DNA of 64,000 nucleotides from DASQGA01 sp963762085 (GCA_963762085.1 CAVXJD010000004.1:223629-287628); one strand, 5' to 3'; shown: positions 25,175 to 33,465, counted from the first letter of the stretch. Program-made: numbers and translations. The notes: a model not told the origin generated them from the letters alone.

Positions 25175-26686
25175 ATGGCGCTGCTTGGCACGAAGACGTA
25201 CCGCAACTACATCGGAGGCGAGTGGGTAGAGGCCGCCGGCGGCGGGACGTTCGAGACGAAGAACCCCGCTACCGGAAAGGTGCTCGGCGTCTTTCCGAGC
25301 TCGGGTGTTGAGGACATGGACAGGGCGGTCGCGGCTGCCAAGGACGCCTACGAGCGCTGGCGACTGGTGCCCGCTCCGAAGCGCGGGGAGATTCTCTTCC
25401 GCGTCGCCCAGATCTTCGCCGAGCGCAAGGACGACCTGGCCGCGGAGATGACGCAGGAGATGGGCAAGGTCCGGCCCGAGGCTGCCGGGGACGTTCAGGA
25501 AGCGATCGACATGACGTACTACATGGCGGGCGAGGGGAGGCGCCTCTTCGGGCACACGACTCCCTCCGAGCTCCGCGACAAGTTCATGATGTCGACCCGG
25601 AATCCGGTCGGTGTTGTCGGCGCGATCACGCCCTGGAACTTCCCGATCGCGATTCCCAGTTGGAAAATCACGCCGGCGCTGGTCTGCGGCAACACCGTCG
25701 TCCTGAAGCCCGCAGCGGAAACGTCCCTCCTGGCGGAGCGCTTCGTGGAGATCTTCGAGGAGGCTGGGCTGCCGCCGGGTGTCCTGAACATCGTCCACGG
25801 GTCAGGGAAGACGGTCGGCGCACACCTCGTGCGGCACCCCGACGTTCCCTTGATCACGTTCACGGGCTCACACGAAGTCGGGGTCCAGGTGACGCAGAAC
25901 GCGGCTCCGCTCCTGAAGCACGTCCACCTCGAGCTTGGCGGCAAGAACGCGATCATCGTCATGGACGATGCCGACGTCGACCTGACCGTCGACGGCGTCC
26001 TCTGGTCCGCTTTTGGAACCTCCGGGCAACGTTGTACGGCTGCGAGCCGCGTCATCGCGCACGAACGCGTTTACGACGAGCTCCGGTCGAAGCTCGTCGC
26101 CCGCGCCGAGAAGATGCAGCTCGGGAACGGCCTGGACGAGGACACTGACGTGGGGCCGGTCATCAACCAGGCCGCCCTGGACAAGATCCACTCCTACACG
26201 GAGATCGGGAAGAGCGAAGGAGCGACGCTCGAGACCGGGGGCGAGATCGCGACGGAGAACGGCCTGGACAAGGGTTTCTTCTACCGGCCGACCGTGTTCG
26301 GCGACGTCGAGCCGGGTATGCGGATCGCCCAGGAGGAGATCTTCGGGCCGACGACTGCGCTCATCCGCGCCTCCGACCTCGACGAGGCGGTCAGAATAGC
26401 GAATGGGATCCCGTTCGGACTTTCCTCCTCGATCTTCACCCGGGACGTCAACAAGGCGTTCCGTGCGATGAGGGACCTGAATGCGGGCATCACGTACATC
26501 AACGCGGGCACGACGGGTGCGGAGGTGCACCTGCCGTTCGGCGGCACGAAGGGAACCGGAAACGGCCACCGCGAGGCCGGGCAGGCCGCGCTCGACTTCT
26601 ACACGGAGTGGAAGTCGATCTACGTCGACTATTCCGGCAAGCTCCAGCGCGCGCAGATCGACGCGATGGACTCGCCGATGCCGTAG
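25175..26686 (+). CDS. Aldehyde dehydrogenase (NAD(P)+)
   Basis: A 503-residue ALDH superfamily enzyme that oxidises aldehydes to acids. Seen in order: TPWNFPIAIPSWKI, KPAAETSLLAE (NAD-binding Lys), FTGSHEVG (cofactor loop), HLELGGKN (general-base Glu), SGQRCTAASR (nucleophile Cys) and EEIFGPTTALI. A clear AGGGGAGCCAG site precedes ATG 25175, and TAGGAT further upstream may be its -10 box. The substrate class is not fixed by sequence; the closest feel is to broad-range or semialdehyde dehydrogenases. Confidence 0.93.
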   Translation: MALLGTKTYRNYIGGEWVEAAGGGTFETKNPATGKVLGVFPSSGVEDMDRAVAAAKDAYERWRLVPAPKRGEILFRVAQIFAERKDDLAAEMTQEMGKVRPEAAGDVQEAIDMTYYMAGEGRRLFGHTTPSELRDKFMMSTRNPVGVVGAITPWNFPIAIPSWKITPALVCGNTVVLKPAAETSLLAERFVEIFEEAGLPPGVLNIVHGSGKTVGAHLVRHPDVPLITFTGSHEVGVQVTQNAAPLLKHVHLELGGKNAIIVMDDADVDLTVDGVLWSAFGTSGQRCTAASRVIAHERVYDELRSKLVARAEKMQLGNGLDEDTDVGPVINQAALDKIHSYTEIGKSEGATLETGGEIATENGLDKGFFYRPTVFGDVEPGMRIAQEEIFGPTTALIRASDLDEAVRIANGIPFGLSSSIFTRDVNKAFRAMRDLNAGITYINAGTTGAEVHLPFGGTKGTGNGHREAGQAALDFYTEWKSIYVDYSGKLQRAQIDAMDSPMP

Positions 26687-26814
26687 CGGCGCCCGGTAGT
26701 CCGCGTGACGTGGTCACTCGTCGACTTGCCCCCGGGGGACCCCCCGATGGTTACCCCCTGTCATGACGGTAGCGCCGCCGGACGCGCGTGTGTCGCACGG
26801 GATGTGCCGACATC

Positions 26815-27138
26815 GTGACGGAGCAACGCAAGCTCGTAGTGTTCGTGCCGGCGGAGGCTCTCGAAGCCGTTCGCGACGCCCTTTTTGCCGCGGGAGCCGG
26901 GCGAATCGGGGAGTACGAGCGCTGCTCGTGGTACACGGCGGGCACGGGGACCTTCCTGGCCGGCGAGGCGGCAGCGCCGTCGATCGGCGAGCCGGGGCGC
27001 GAGGAACGTGTTCCCGAGCTCAGGCTCGAGACGGTCTATCCGGTCGAGCGTCAGGAAGAAGTAGTCGCAGCTCTCAGCGCTGCCCACCCGTACGAAGAGC
27101 CCGCCTTCGACCTCTATCCGCTCGCGCCGGCACCGTGA
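26815..27138 (+). CDS. YqfO/Nif3-insert-like domain protein
   Basis: 107 residues from GTG 26815. The sequence KLVVFVPAEALEAVRDALFA, then AGRIGEYERCSWYTAGTGTF and the closing AAHPYEEPAFDLYPL match the small CutA-like domain found inserted in Nif3/YqgF-type proteins and also as a stand-alone protein. The function is unknown. It overlaps the RNase H start (GTGA). Confidence 0.8.
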   Translation: MTEQRKLVVFVPAEALEAVRDALFAAGAGRIGEYERCSWYTAGTGTFLAGEAAAPSIGEPGREERVPELRLETVYPVERQEEVVAALSAAHPYEEPAFDLYPLAPAP

Positions 27139-27545
27139 AGGCACGCCTCTCGACCGACGGCGGCTCGCGCGGGAACCCAGGTCCGGCGGCCGCGGCATAT
27201 GTCCTCGAGACCGACGACGGCACGGTACTCGATGCGCGGGGCGAGACGATCGGGGTTGCGACGAACAACGTGGCCGAGTATCGCGCTCTCGTCGACGGTC
27301 TCCGCAAGGCGGTCGAGCTGCAGGTCGACGACCTCGAGGTCGTCTCGGACTCCGAGCTTCTGGTGAAGCAGATGAGAGGCGAGTATCGCGTCAAGAACAA
27401 GGCTCTCATCGAGCTTTCGCTCGAAGCCGCCAAGCTGGCTCGCCAGATCGGGTCCGTCCGCTATACGGCTGTCCGCCGCGCGCAAAACGAGCTTGCCGAC
27501 CAGCTCGTGAACGAGGCCCTGGATAGCGCCGGTGAGCGGCTATGA
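27135..27545 (+). CDS. Ribonuclease H type I (RNase HI-like)
   Basis: A 136-residue enzyme that cuts the RNA strand of RNA-DNA hybrids. The four acidic catalytic residues are visible: Asp in STDGGSRGNPG, Glu in NNVAEYRAL, Asp in VSDSELLVKQM and Asp in NELADQLVNEA. This is the short archaeal/actinobacterial form without the basic protrusion handle. GTG 27135 overlaps the upstream stop. tRNA-Gly begins 11 bp after the stop. Confidence 0.92.
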   Translation: MKARLSTDGGSRGNPGPAAAAYVLETDDGTVLDARGETIGVATNNVAEYRALVDGLRKAVELQVDDLEVVSDSELLVKQMRGEYRVKNKALIELSLEAAKLARQIGSVRYTAVRRAQNELADQLVNEALDSAGERL

Positions 27546-27555
27546 TGACTCACTC

Positions 27556-27629
27556 GCGGATGTAGCTCAGTTGGCTAGAGCGTCTGCTTGCCATGCAGAA
27601 GGTCGAGGGTTCGAGTCCCTTCATCCGCT
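27556..27629 (+). tRNA. tRNA-Gly (anticodon GCC)
   Basis: 74-nt cloverleaf: acceptor GCGGATG/CATCCGC, D arm GCTC..GAGC, anticodon stem TCTGC/GCAGA with loop TTGCCAT, T arm GAGGG/CCCTT (one G-T pair) with loop TTCGAGT, discriminator T. CCA is not encoded. Confidence 0.97.
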
Positions 27630-27638
27630 CTCTCGAAG

Positions 27639-27662
27639 ACCCGCTGGAAATGGCGGGTTTTC
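27639..27662 (+). terminator. Terminator of tRNA-Gly
   Basis: A 6-bp stem (ACCCGC with GCGGGT) and 8-nt loop followed by TTTT, 10 bp after the tRNA end. It resembles the tRNA-Trp terminator. Confidence 0.7.
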
Positions 27663-28023
27663 GCGGCTTATCGTGGAAACTCGCGGCGCTCAATAAGGCG
27701 CGGAGTGAGGTTGCCGCAGTAGCGAGCGTGCCAGCGGAGCGCCTCGGAAGCTTGTCGGGTCGGGCGGAGCCTACGCGCGGCTCAGAAGTGCGCGCGGGTC
27801 GCGATCATTCAAGAGTCGGATCAAGAACTCCCTTTCGTCCTTAAGTCGGGCGATGTGGCCTCTCTCAGGGTAAGGAGCGCACTGAGTCCGAGGCAGGTCA
27901 TCGGCCGCTTCCCGCCCGCGTATTCCCTCGATGAGGGGGATGCGTGTCATACCTCTAATCGTCGGTGAACTATCTCGACTTAACCGTCACCGGAACGGGC
28001 TAACCGAGTCTGCCGAATCAGTG

Positions 28024-28067
28024 ATGACGCTGTGGTTAAACCGAGGTGGGGATGCTGTGGTTAACCG
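28024..28067. repeat. Two direct repeats GCTGTGGTTAA(A)CCG
   Basis: The first copy is at 28029-28043 and the second at 28054-28067, about 25 bp apart. A shorter TTAACCG relative lies near 27979. Such spacing would suit binding by a dimeric protein or a recombinase on one DNA face, but nothing links them to a gene. Confidence 0.4.
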
Positions 28068-28205
28068 CAAAGAGGCAATGCCCGGGGCCTGTGGGTCGAA
28101 GCATCAATCCGGGGACGACCTTGGACAGCCGGACGTCCCTTCGCCTTGATGCCTTCCAGAGTTCGGCGTCGAGAACCTGGCCGTCCCGCACTGCGTTCGA
28201 GATCA

Positions 28206-28358
28206 ATGCTGGACAACTTCGACTCGCCGATAACTGGCACGGTTCAGGCAATCGCATATTGCGCACCCTCGGGCCAGGCCGTCGCTCCGCGCAGTTCCGC
28301 CCGTGAGGCACGGAACAAGATCGACGCCGCGATCGCAGCACAGCGACCCACGCACTAA
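28206..28358 (+). pseudogene. Possible C-terminal remnant of an exported protein
   Basis: A 50-codon frame beginning MLDNFDSPITGTVQAIAYC and ending in a basic, Ala-rich tail. The style (TGTVQAIAYCAPSGQ) recalls the C-terminal repeat of actinobacterial secreted beta-rich proteins, but the start of any such gene is missing upstream. The match is from memory of sequence style only, so treat as tentative. Confidence 0.25.
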
Positions 28359-28391
28359 GTCGCAAGACTCAACGCTCGGACATGACGAAAA

Positions 28392-28415
28392 GGAGCCCCG
28401 GCGAGCCGGGGCTCC
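28392..28415 (-). terminator. Strong orphan hairpin
   Basis: A perfect 10-bp GC-rich stem (28392-28401 with 28406-28415) and a 4-nt loop. On the minus strand it is followed by TTTT, on the plus strand by no T-run. There is no gene on the minus strand to end here; on the plus strand it lies 33 bp after the remnant at 28206-28358. Confidence 0.55.
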
Positions 28416-28637
28416 GCACGGCACGACGCTACGGTACCCCGGGACAAGGCACGCGCCGGCCGCTCCGTCCATTCTCAGGGCAGTGGCCGCCTGGTAGCAA
28501 GGAAGCGGGACCGGAATTGTCCCCACTTTGCTGGGTTTCGGCGCCCCGGACCTCGCGGCTTTGGCCGGAGTTGCCTGCTGACCCCAGCCAACTGCGGCGA
28601 TTTCCGGAACCGGCGCCGCTACGATTCGGGCGCGCCG

Positions 28638-28708
28638 GGCGCGGTGGCCGAGTGGTTAGGCAGAGGCCTGCAAAGCCTCGTACAGCGGTTCGAATCCGCT
28701 CCGCGCCT
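28638..28708 (+). tRNA. tRNA-Cys (anticodon GCA)
   Basis: 71-nt cloverleaf: acceptor GGCGCGG/CCGCGCC, anticodon stem GAGGC/GCCTC with loop CTGCAAA (anticodon GCA), T arm AGCGG/CCGCT with loop TTCGAAT, discriminator T. CCA is not encoded. The last 26 nt and the next 2 bp recur at 30471-30498. Confidence 0.96.
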
Positions 28709-28710
28709 CT
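28683..28710. repeat. Left copy of a 28-bp tRNA-Cys 3'-end repeat (att-like)
   Basis: This segment covers the T arm and 3' acceptor strand of tRNA-Cys plus two bases. An exact 28-bp copy in the same orientation lies at 30471-30498. Integrases of genomic islands commonly use tRNA 3' ends in this way, restoring the tRNA at one end. Confidence 0.85.
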
Positions 28711-28788
28711 AGACCGCATCGTTCCTCGTTCTGCTGCGGATTGATTTCGTGGAGCCCTCGACGATTGCTAGGTCGCGGGCGAGATCGC

Positions 28789-29961
28789 TTAGGCCCGCAC
28801 CTTCTTTTCGCAGCCGGTCACGATGTCGCCCCGGTTGTAGTAGCACACGTCCCTGCCCGCGCCGCCGTTGATGACGTCGCCTGGCTTGCGATCTCGTCCA
28901 TCGAGCGTGTCGTTGCCCGCGTTGCCGTAGAGGCGATCCTTGCCGGCTCCGCCCTTGAGGCTGTCCGAACCCGATCCGCCCCTGGCGGTATCGATGCCCC
29001 CGTCGCCGAATAGACGGTCTCTGCCAATCTCGCCCAGGAGTAGGTCGTTGCCCGAGTTGCCATGGAGCGTGTCATTGCCCGAGCGACCGTAGAGGCGGTC
29101 GTTGCCACCCAGTCCGTTCATGAAGTTGGCGAGCGCGTTGCCTATCAGCACGTTGGCCGCGGACGTGCCGTTGATCGTGACCGGAAGGACGCAGTTGCCC
29201 GAACCGTCCTTGACGTAGCCCGAGGGAACGCTCGCCTGGTCACCCACGATGTTGGGGCAGAGATCGACCGGAGGCGGGACGCAGTTGCCAGCGCCGTCGC
29301 TGATCATGCCTGCGGGTATGCTCGCCTGGTCACCCGCGATGTTGGGACAGGCGTCAGTCACCGTTCCCAGCGTGTAGAGGCCGCTGTCGGGCGCGAAATC
29401 AAAGTACGCGCTGGGCGGCTCCCACGGCCAGTTCTTGCAGGAGTCGTTCACGTACCACTTGAGCGGCAGCCCGCCCAGAGAGGCGACGAGGGAAGCTGGG
29501 ATGACGACCTCCACCGATCCCGCCGTCACCGTGCTGGAGATTGCAATCTCGTCCGCCTGCGCTCCGCCCGCCGGCGACCACCGAAAGTCGCTCGTGGTGG
29601 AAGGCGCCCACACCGCTCCCAGATTCGAAGCCGTGTCGGAGCGGGAAGCGGCTGAAGCGGACATGATCTGGAACCAGGGCTGCACCTCGACAGCCGGATA
29701 GCTGAAATTGGCGCAAACGCTGCCGGCGCGTGTGATCGACAGATAGACGGTTCCGTCGGTGTCAATGCTGTCGGCGGCTCCGGTAAGGTCGGGGCCGCAG
29801 CCGGGCTCGCTGCCGACTTTGCAGTTGTCGCCGGTCGGATCGACGGCGCTGGTAGCGGCCAGAGCGGGGACGGCCCAGAAGGCCGAGAGGAGGCAGGCGA
29901 GCGTGATCGCAAGGCCGCGAAGTCTCATCGCTCGTACGAGTGCGCGTAAGCCGATCTTCAT
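28789..29961 (-). CDS. Secreted RTX-type calcium-binding repeat protein
   Basis: 390 residues. A signal peptide (LRGLAITLACLLSAFWAVPALA) is followed by a beta-rich domain of about 150 residues with paired cysteines. Two ~27-residue repeats come next, each starting CPNI.GDQAS and ending DG.GNC. From about residue 265 there are nonapeptide repeats of the GGxGxDxLxG kind (for example GLGGNDRLYGRSGNDTLHG), which bind calcium in a beta-roll. It has no secretion gene beside it and an N-terminal Sec signal rather than a type I signal. ATG 29961 follows AGGGGGATTGTTAA. It is the only gene between the two tRNA-Cys repeat copies, so it is probably island cargo. Confidence 0.85.
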   Translation of the reverse strand: MKIGLRALVRAMRLRGLAITLACLLSAFWAVPALAATSAVDPTGDNCKVGSEPGCGPDLTGAADSIDTDGTVYLSITRAGSVCANFSYPAVEVQPWFQIMSASAASRSDTASNLGAVWAPSTTSDFRWSPAGGAQADEIAISSTVTAGSVEVVIPASLVASLGGLPLKWYVNDSCKNWPWEPPSAYFDFAPDSGLYTLGTVTDACPNIAGDQASIPAGMISDGAGNCVPPPVDLCPNIVGDQASVPSGYVKDGSGNCVLPVTINGTSAANVLIGNALANFMNGLGGNDRLYGRSGNDTLHGNSGNDLLLGEIGRDRLFGDGGIDTARGGSGSDSLKGGAGKDRLYGNAGNDTLDGRDRKPGDVINGGAGRDVCYYNRGDIVTGCEKKVRA

Positions 29962-30064
29962 TTAACAATCCCCCTGTTCGTGGAGCGGATATGGATAACC
30001 AAGCGCCATCGCTCCACCTCTCCCCGTGAGCCCGCAGTGGCAAGGGAGAGTTGCGCTTTCTCCT
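29962..30064 (-). promoter_or_regulatory. Structured leader of the RTX-protein mRNA
   Basis: Read on the minus strand, two hairpins can form: CTCTCCC with GGGGAGAG, then TGGAGCG with CGCTCCA enclosing about 21 nt, close to the Shine-Dalgarno site. The second could affect ribosome access. I do not recognise a known riboswitch class. Confidence 0.35.
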
Positions 30065-30092
30065 AGGTTACAGCTAATAACAAAAATTACAA
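30065..30092 (-). promoter_or_regulatory. Candidate promoter of the RTX-protein gene
   Basis: A conspicuous AT-rich patch in GC-rich DNA. On the minus strand TTGTAA (30087-30092) and TAACCT (30065-30070) are 16 bp apart. Confidence 0.4.
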
Positions 30093-30119
30093 TTCTGAGT
30101 TCGCCGCCCTATACCCGGC

Positions 30120-30313
30120 GGGGGCTCGCACCCTTCCAGCTTCCCGACTGCCGGCCGTCTTATCAGCCCTCTGGGGGGTGGGCATGCACCGGCCCTTCCC
30201 TACCCAGCAAAGCTCTTAGCAGTCGGCCGCCCGACGCTCGCGGACGTCAGCCCCGAACCCTCCCCTCCCCAGGGGGCTCGCACCCCTTCCAGCTTCGGCG
30301 ACTCGCCGGCTGT
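30120..30313. repeat. Pair of imperfect ~40-bp direct repeats
   Basis: Copies at 30120-30158 and 30272-30313 share GGGGGCTCGCACCC, TTCCAGCTTC and a CCGGC-rich end. They lie in the 555-bp gap between the RTX gene and mreB, inside the tRNA-Cys-bounded segment. Nothing else in 30093-30470 resembles a gene. Confidence 0.6.
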
Positions 30314-30470
30314 ACGTAAACGCGACTTTAGGCAGTCTGCGAGTCGGGCCAAAACATCCCGTCAGCGGGACATTCTGTGGCGCGCTTGCCTCCTCTCGAT
30401 GTCCGGCGCGGCGCGCTTGTCGAATCCGCCGGCCGTGTCTAGCCCCTGCCTCTTGTGGCGTGAACTGTTC

Positions 30471-30498
30471 CAGCGGTTCGAATCCGCTCCGCGCCTCT
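30471..30498. repeat. Right copy of the tRNA-Cys 3'-end repeat (att-like)
   Basis: Exact 28-bp copy of 28683-28710 in the same orientation, without the rest of a tRNA. It lies 18 bp beyond the mreB stop and marks the right edge of the ~1.8-kb segment holding the RTX gene. Confidence 0.85.
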
Positions 30499-30516
30499 TT
30501 AAGCGGGATCGTTCGG

Positions 30517-31593
30517 TCAGCGCACGCGGAAATGTGCCGTCTGGACCGCGGATCCACCGTTCGTTCGGCGGACTCTCGATGCCCGCGCAATCGTGTCGAA
30601 CTCCTCGAGGCTTTTGCCGGCGCCGATGGCGACGCAGGTCAGCGGGTCCTCGACCTGGTGGACGGGCAGCCCCGTCTCCTGCCGCAGGAGCTCGTCCAGT
30701 CCCCGCAGGAGCGAGCCGCCGCCCGCGAGCACGATGCCGCGGCCGGTGATATCCGCTGCGAGCTCCGGCGGCGTCCGCTCGAGCGTGTCCCGGACGCTGT
30801 CGATGATCTGCGTCACGGGCCGCTCGAGGGCACGGCGCACCTCGGCGGCTGTGACGTCGACGCGCTTCACGAGGCCCGTGGCGATGTCCCGGCCCCTGAT
30901 CTCCGCGGTTCCGTCCAGGCCGACCTCCCACGCGGAGCCGATCTCCAGCTTGACCTCCTCGGCGCTCTCCGGCCCCATCAGGAGGTTGTGCTCGCGTTTT
31001 GCAAGCGCCACGATCGCATCGTCCATCTCGTAGCCGCCGACCCGGATCGACCGGGAGACGACGATGCTGCCGAGAGAGATGACCGCTACCTCGGTCGTGC
31101 CCCCGCCGACGTCGACGACGAGGTTCCCGGTCGCCTCGTCGATCGGCAGCTCCGCACCGATCGCGGCGGCCATGGGCTCGTCGATGAGGCATGCCTGCCG
31201 AGCGCCGGCCGCCAGGGTCGCTTCTTCGACTGCCCGCTCCTCGACGTCTGTGATCCCGCTCGGCACGCAGATGATCACGCGTGGATACGGGAACCGGTTT
31301 CCGTGCGTCCGGCGGATGAAGTGCCGAAGCATCGACTCGGTCACCTCGAAGTCGGCGATGACGCCGTCCCGGAGCGGTCGGATTGCGCGGATCGACGCGG
31401 GCGTCCGCCCGATCATGCGCTTGGCTTCGGCACCGACCGCGTGCACGTCGCCCGTGGTGTCGTCGATGGCGACCACGGAAGGCTCGAAGAGCACGATGCC
31501 CTCGCCCCGGACGTAGACGACGGTGTTCGCGGTTCCGAGGTCGACCGCCATGTCGCGGTGTCCGAAGCCGCTCAGATAGTTCAAGAGTCCCAT
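30517..31593 (-). CDS. mreB: Rod-shape protein MreB-like actin homologue
   Basis: 358 residues, the normal length for MreB. Phosphate 1 motif (AVDLGTANTVVYVRGEG), VGAEAKRMIGRTP, the LIDEPMAAAIGA segment, phosphate 2 (LVVDVGGGTTEVAVISLG) and the adenosine motif (GIVLAGGGSLLRGLDELL) are all present. It polymerises under the membrane to guide cell-wall synthesis. No mreC, mreD or rodA adjoins; it follows the GH15 gene by 21 bp on the same strand, so it may be a second, stand-alone MreB. Confidence 0.93.
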   Translation of the reverse strand: MGLLNYLSGFGHRDMAVDLGTANTVVYVRGEGIVLFEPSVVAIDDTTGDVHAVGAEAKRMIGRTPASIRAIRPLRDGVIADFEVTESMLRHFIRRTHGNRFPYPRVIICVPSGITDVEERAVEEATLAAGARQACLIDEPMAAAIGAELPIDEATGNLVVDVGGGTTEVAVISLGSIVVSRSIRVGGYEMDDAIVALAKREHNLLMGPESAEEVKLEIGSAWEVGLDGTAEIRGRDIATGLVKRVDVTAAEVRRALERPVTQIIDSVRDTLERTPPELAADITGRGIVLAGGGSLLRGLDELLRQETGLPVHQVEDPLTCVAIGAGKSLEEFDTIARASRVRRTNGGSAVQTAHFRVR

Positions 31594-31614
31594 TGCTGCG
31601 ACCGGCGACCTCCT

Positions 31615-33465
31615 TTATCCGAGCTGCCGGTCCAGGTTGACGGCAGCGCTGATCAGGGAGAGGTGCGTGAATGCCTGCGGAAAGTTTCCCAGCTGCTCAC
31701 CTGTCGGCCCGATCTCCTCGGCGAACAGACCCAGGTGGTTCGCGTACGTCAGCATCTTCTCGAAAGCGAGCCGGGCCTCGTCCACCCGGCCCGCACGCGC
31801 CATTGCCTCGACGTACCAGAACGAGCAGATCGAGAAGGTGCCCTCGTCGCCCTCGAGGCCATCGGGGGAAGCCTTCGTGTTGTACCGGTAGACGAGGCTG
31901 TCGGAGACGAGCTCCTCCGTGATTGCATCGAGCGTCGATAGCCACCGCGGATCGGTCGGGGCGATGAACTTGACGAGCGGCATGAGCAGGTTTGCCGCGT
32001 CCAGGACATCGGAGTCGTAGGCCTGGACGAAGGCACCGCGTTCGGCGTTCCAGCCCTTCTTCATGATCTGGTTGTAGATCGCGTCGCGGGTCGCCATCCA
32101 TTTGACGAGATCCGCGGGCAAGCCACGCTGGCGGGCCACTCGGATCGCGCGCTCGACCGCGACCCAGCACATCAGGCGGGAGTAGGTGAAGTTCTTCTTG
32201 CCTCCCCGCGTCTCCCAGATGCCCTCGTCAGGCCGGTCCCAGTTCTCGAGCACCCAGTCGATGACACGGCAGACCGACATCCAGGCGTCGTGGGAGATCG
32301 GCTTTCCGTGCTTGTTGAAGAGGTAGACGGAATCGATCATCTCGCCGTAGATGTCGAGTTGGAGCTGATGCACGGCCCCGTTGCCGATCCGGACGGGCCG
32401 GGACCCCCGGTAGCCCTCGAGGTGGTCGAGGATGACCTCGGGGAGCTCCGAGCGGCCGTCGATCCCGTACATGATCTGGAGCGGCCCTGACTCGCCTTCC
32501 ATTCGCTCCGTGAGCCGGGCGTCGAGCCAGTCCATGAACGCCTCCGCTTCCTCCGTGAACCCGAGCGTGAGCAACGCGTAGAGCGAGAAAGCTGCATCGC
32601 GGATCCAGGTGTAACGGTAGTCCCAGTTCCGCACGCCGCCGAGCTGCTCCGGAAGGCTCGTCGTGGGCGCGGCGACGATCGCGCCCGTCGGCTGGTAGGT
32701 GAGGAGCTTCAGCGTCAGGGCTGAGCGATACACCATCTCGCGCCATCGCCCCTGGTAGCGGCAGTGGCGCACCCATCGGCGCCAGTACTCGACGGTGCGC
32801 TCGAAGAGCTCGCGCGTCTCTTCTTCGGAGTGGAGATGAGTCTCGTAGGTCTCGTCCACGCTCTCGAGCGTGAAGGTGGCCGTCTCGCGTTCACTGAGCC
32901 TGAACTCGGCGTCGACGCCCTGCTCGGTTCGGGCAAGCGACACCGCCGAGTCGAGGGCAAGCGAGAGCTCCGGGCCGTGGAAGACGACGCCGCCCTCGAA
33001 GACATGGGTCTCGTGCTCGCCACGTCCGTAGTCGAACCGGGGCTCGAGCTCGAGCCGGAGGGTCATCGCGCCGCGAACGGCCATGAGGCGCCTGATGATT
33101 CGCGGGCGATGCTCGCTGCCCGGCTCGCTGACCGGCATGAAGTCCTGCATCTCGACGACGCCCTCGGGTGTCAGGAAGCGCGTGATGAGGACGTTGGTGT
33201 CCGGAAAGTAGAGCTGCTTCGACGTTCCGCCGGGAGCGGCGGGCGCGATGCGCCAAGATCCGCCCAGGTCCTTGTCGAGGATGGACGCGAAGACGCTCGG
33301 CGCGTCAAAGCGCCCCGGGCAGTACCAGTCGATCGTGCCGTCGGTCCCGACCAGAGCGACCGAATGGAGGTCGCCGATGACGCCGTGCTCCGCGATCGGG
33401 AGGTAGTCGAGCCGGCTCGAACCGGCGACGGTCGGACCCTCGGCGGCGGCGACCGGGTCGGGCAT
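31615..33465 (-). CDS. Glycoside hydrolase family 15 (trehalase/glucoamylase-like)
   Basis: A 616-residue intracellular hydrolase with no signal peptide. The family signature NWDYRYTWIRDAAF, the N-terminal IGDLHSVALVGTDGTIDWYC, and the C-terminal GDEGTFSICSFWYVEAMARA with the likely catalytic acid are visible. Actinobacterial members of this layout include trehalases. The adjacent glucose dehydrogenase would act on its product, so trehalose or maltose breakdown to glucose and gluconate is plausible (inference). Confidence 0.9.
   Translation of the reverse strand: MPDPVAAAEGPTVAGSSRLDYLPIAEHGVIGDLHSVALVGTDGTIDWYCPGRFDAPSVFASILDKDLGGSWRIAPAAPGGTSKQLYFPDTNVLITRFLTPEGVVEMQDFMPVSEPGSEHRPRIIRRLMAVRGAMTLRLELEPRFDYGRGEHETHVFEGGVVFHGPELSLALDSAVSLARTEQGVDAEFRLSERETATFTLESVDETYETHLHSEEETRELFERTVEYWRRWVRHCRYQGRWREMVYRSALTLKLLTYQPTGAIVAAPTTSLPEQLGGVRNWDYRYTWIRDAAFSLYALLTLGFTEEAEAFMDWLDARLTERMEGESGPLQIMYGIDGRSELPEVILDHLEGYRGSRPVRIGNGAVHQLQLDIYGEMIDSVYLFNKHGKPISHDAWMSVCRVIDWVLENWDRPDEGIWETRGGKKNFTYSRLMCWVAVERAIRVARQRGLPADLVKWMATRDAIYNQIMKKGWNAERGAFVQAYDSDVLDAANLLMPLVKFIAPTDPRWLSTLDAITEELVSDSLVYRYNTKASPDGLEGDEGTFSICSFWYVEAMARAGRVDEARLAFEKMLTYANHLGLFAEEIGPTGEQLGNFPQAFTHLSLISAAVNLDRQLG

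Larger units (their letters stand above)
27663..28637. other. Gene-poor kilobase between tRNA-Gly and tRNA-Cys
   Basis: No frame here has convincing coding character along its length. It holds a pair of direct repeats (28024-28067), one short possible gene remnant (28206-28358) and an orphan hairpin (28392-28415). Base composition is less extreme than in the surrounding genes, for example around 27940-28080. It reads like degraded accessory DNA between two tRNA genes. Confidence 0.6.

Noticed and set aside
30120..30313. CRISPR-like array
   Set aside because: There are only two imperfect repeats about 150 bp apart, with no regular spacers and no cas genes in the window.
30460..31941. Long open frame (about 490 codons) opposite mreB and the end of the GH15 gene
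   Set aside because: It crosses two recognised genes and a tRNA fragment; the composition is typical of antisense frames in GC-rich DNA.
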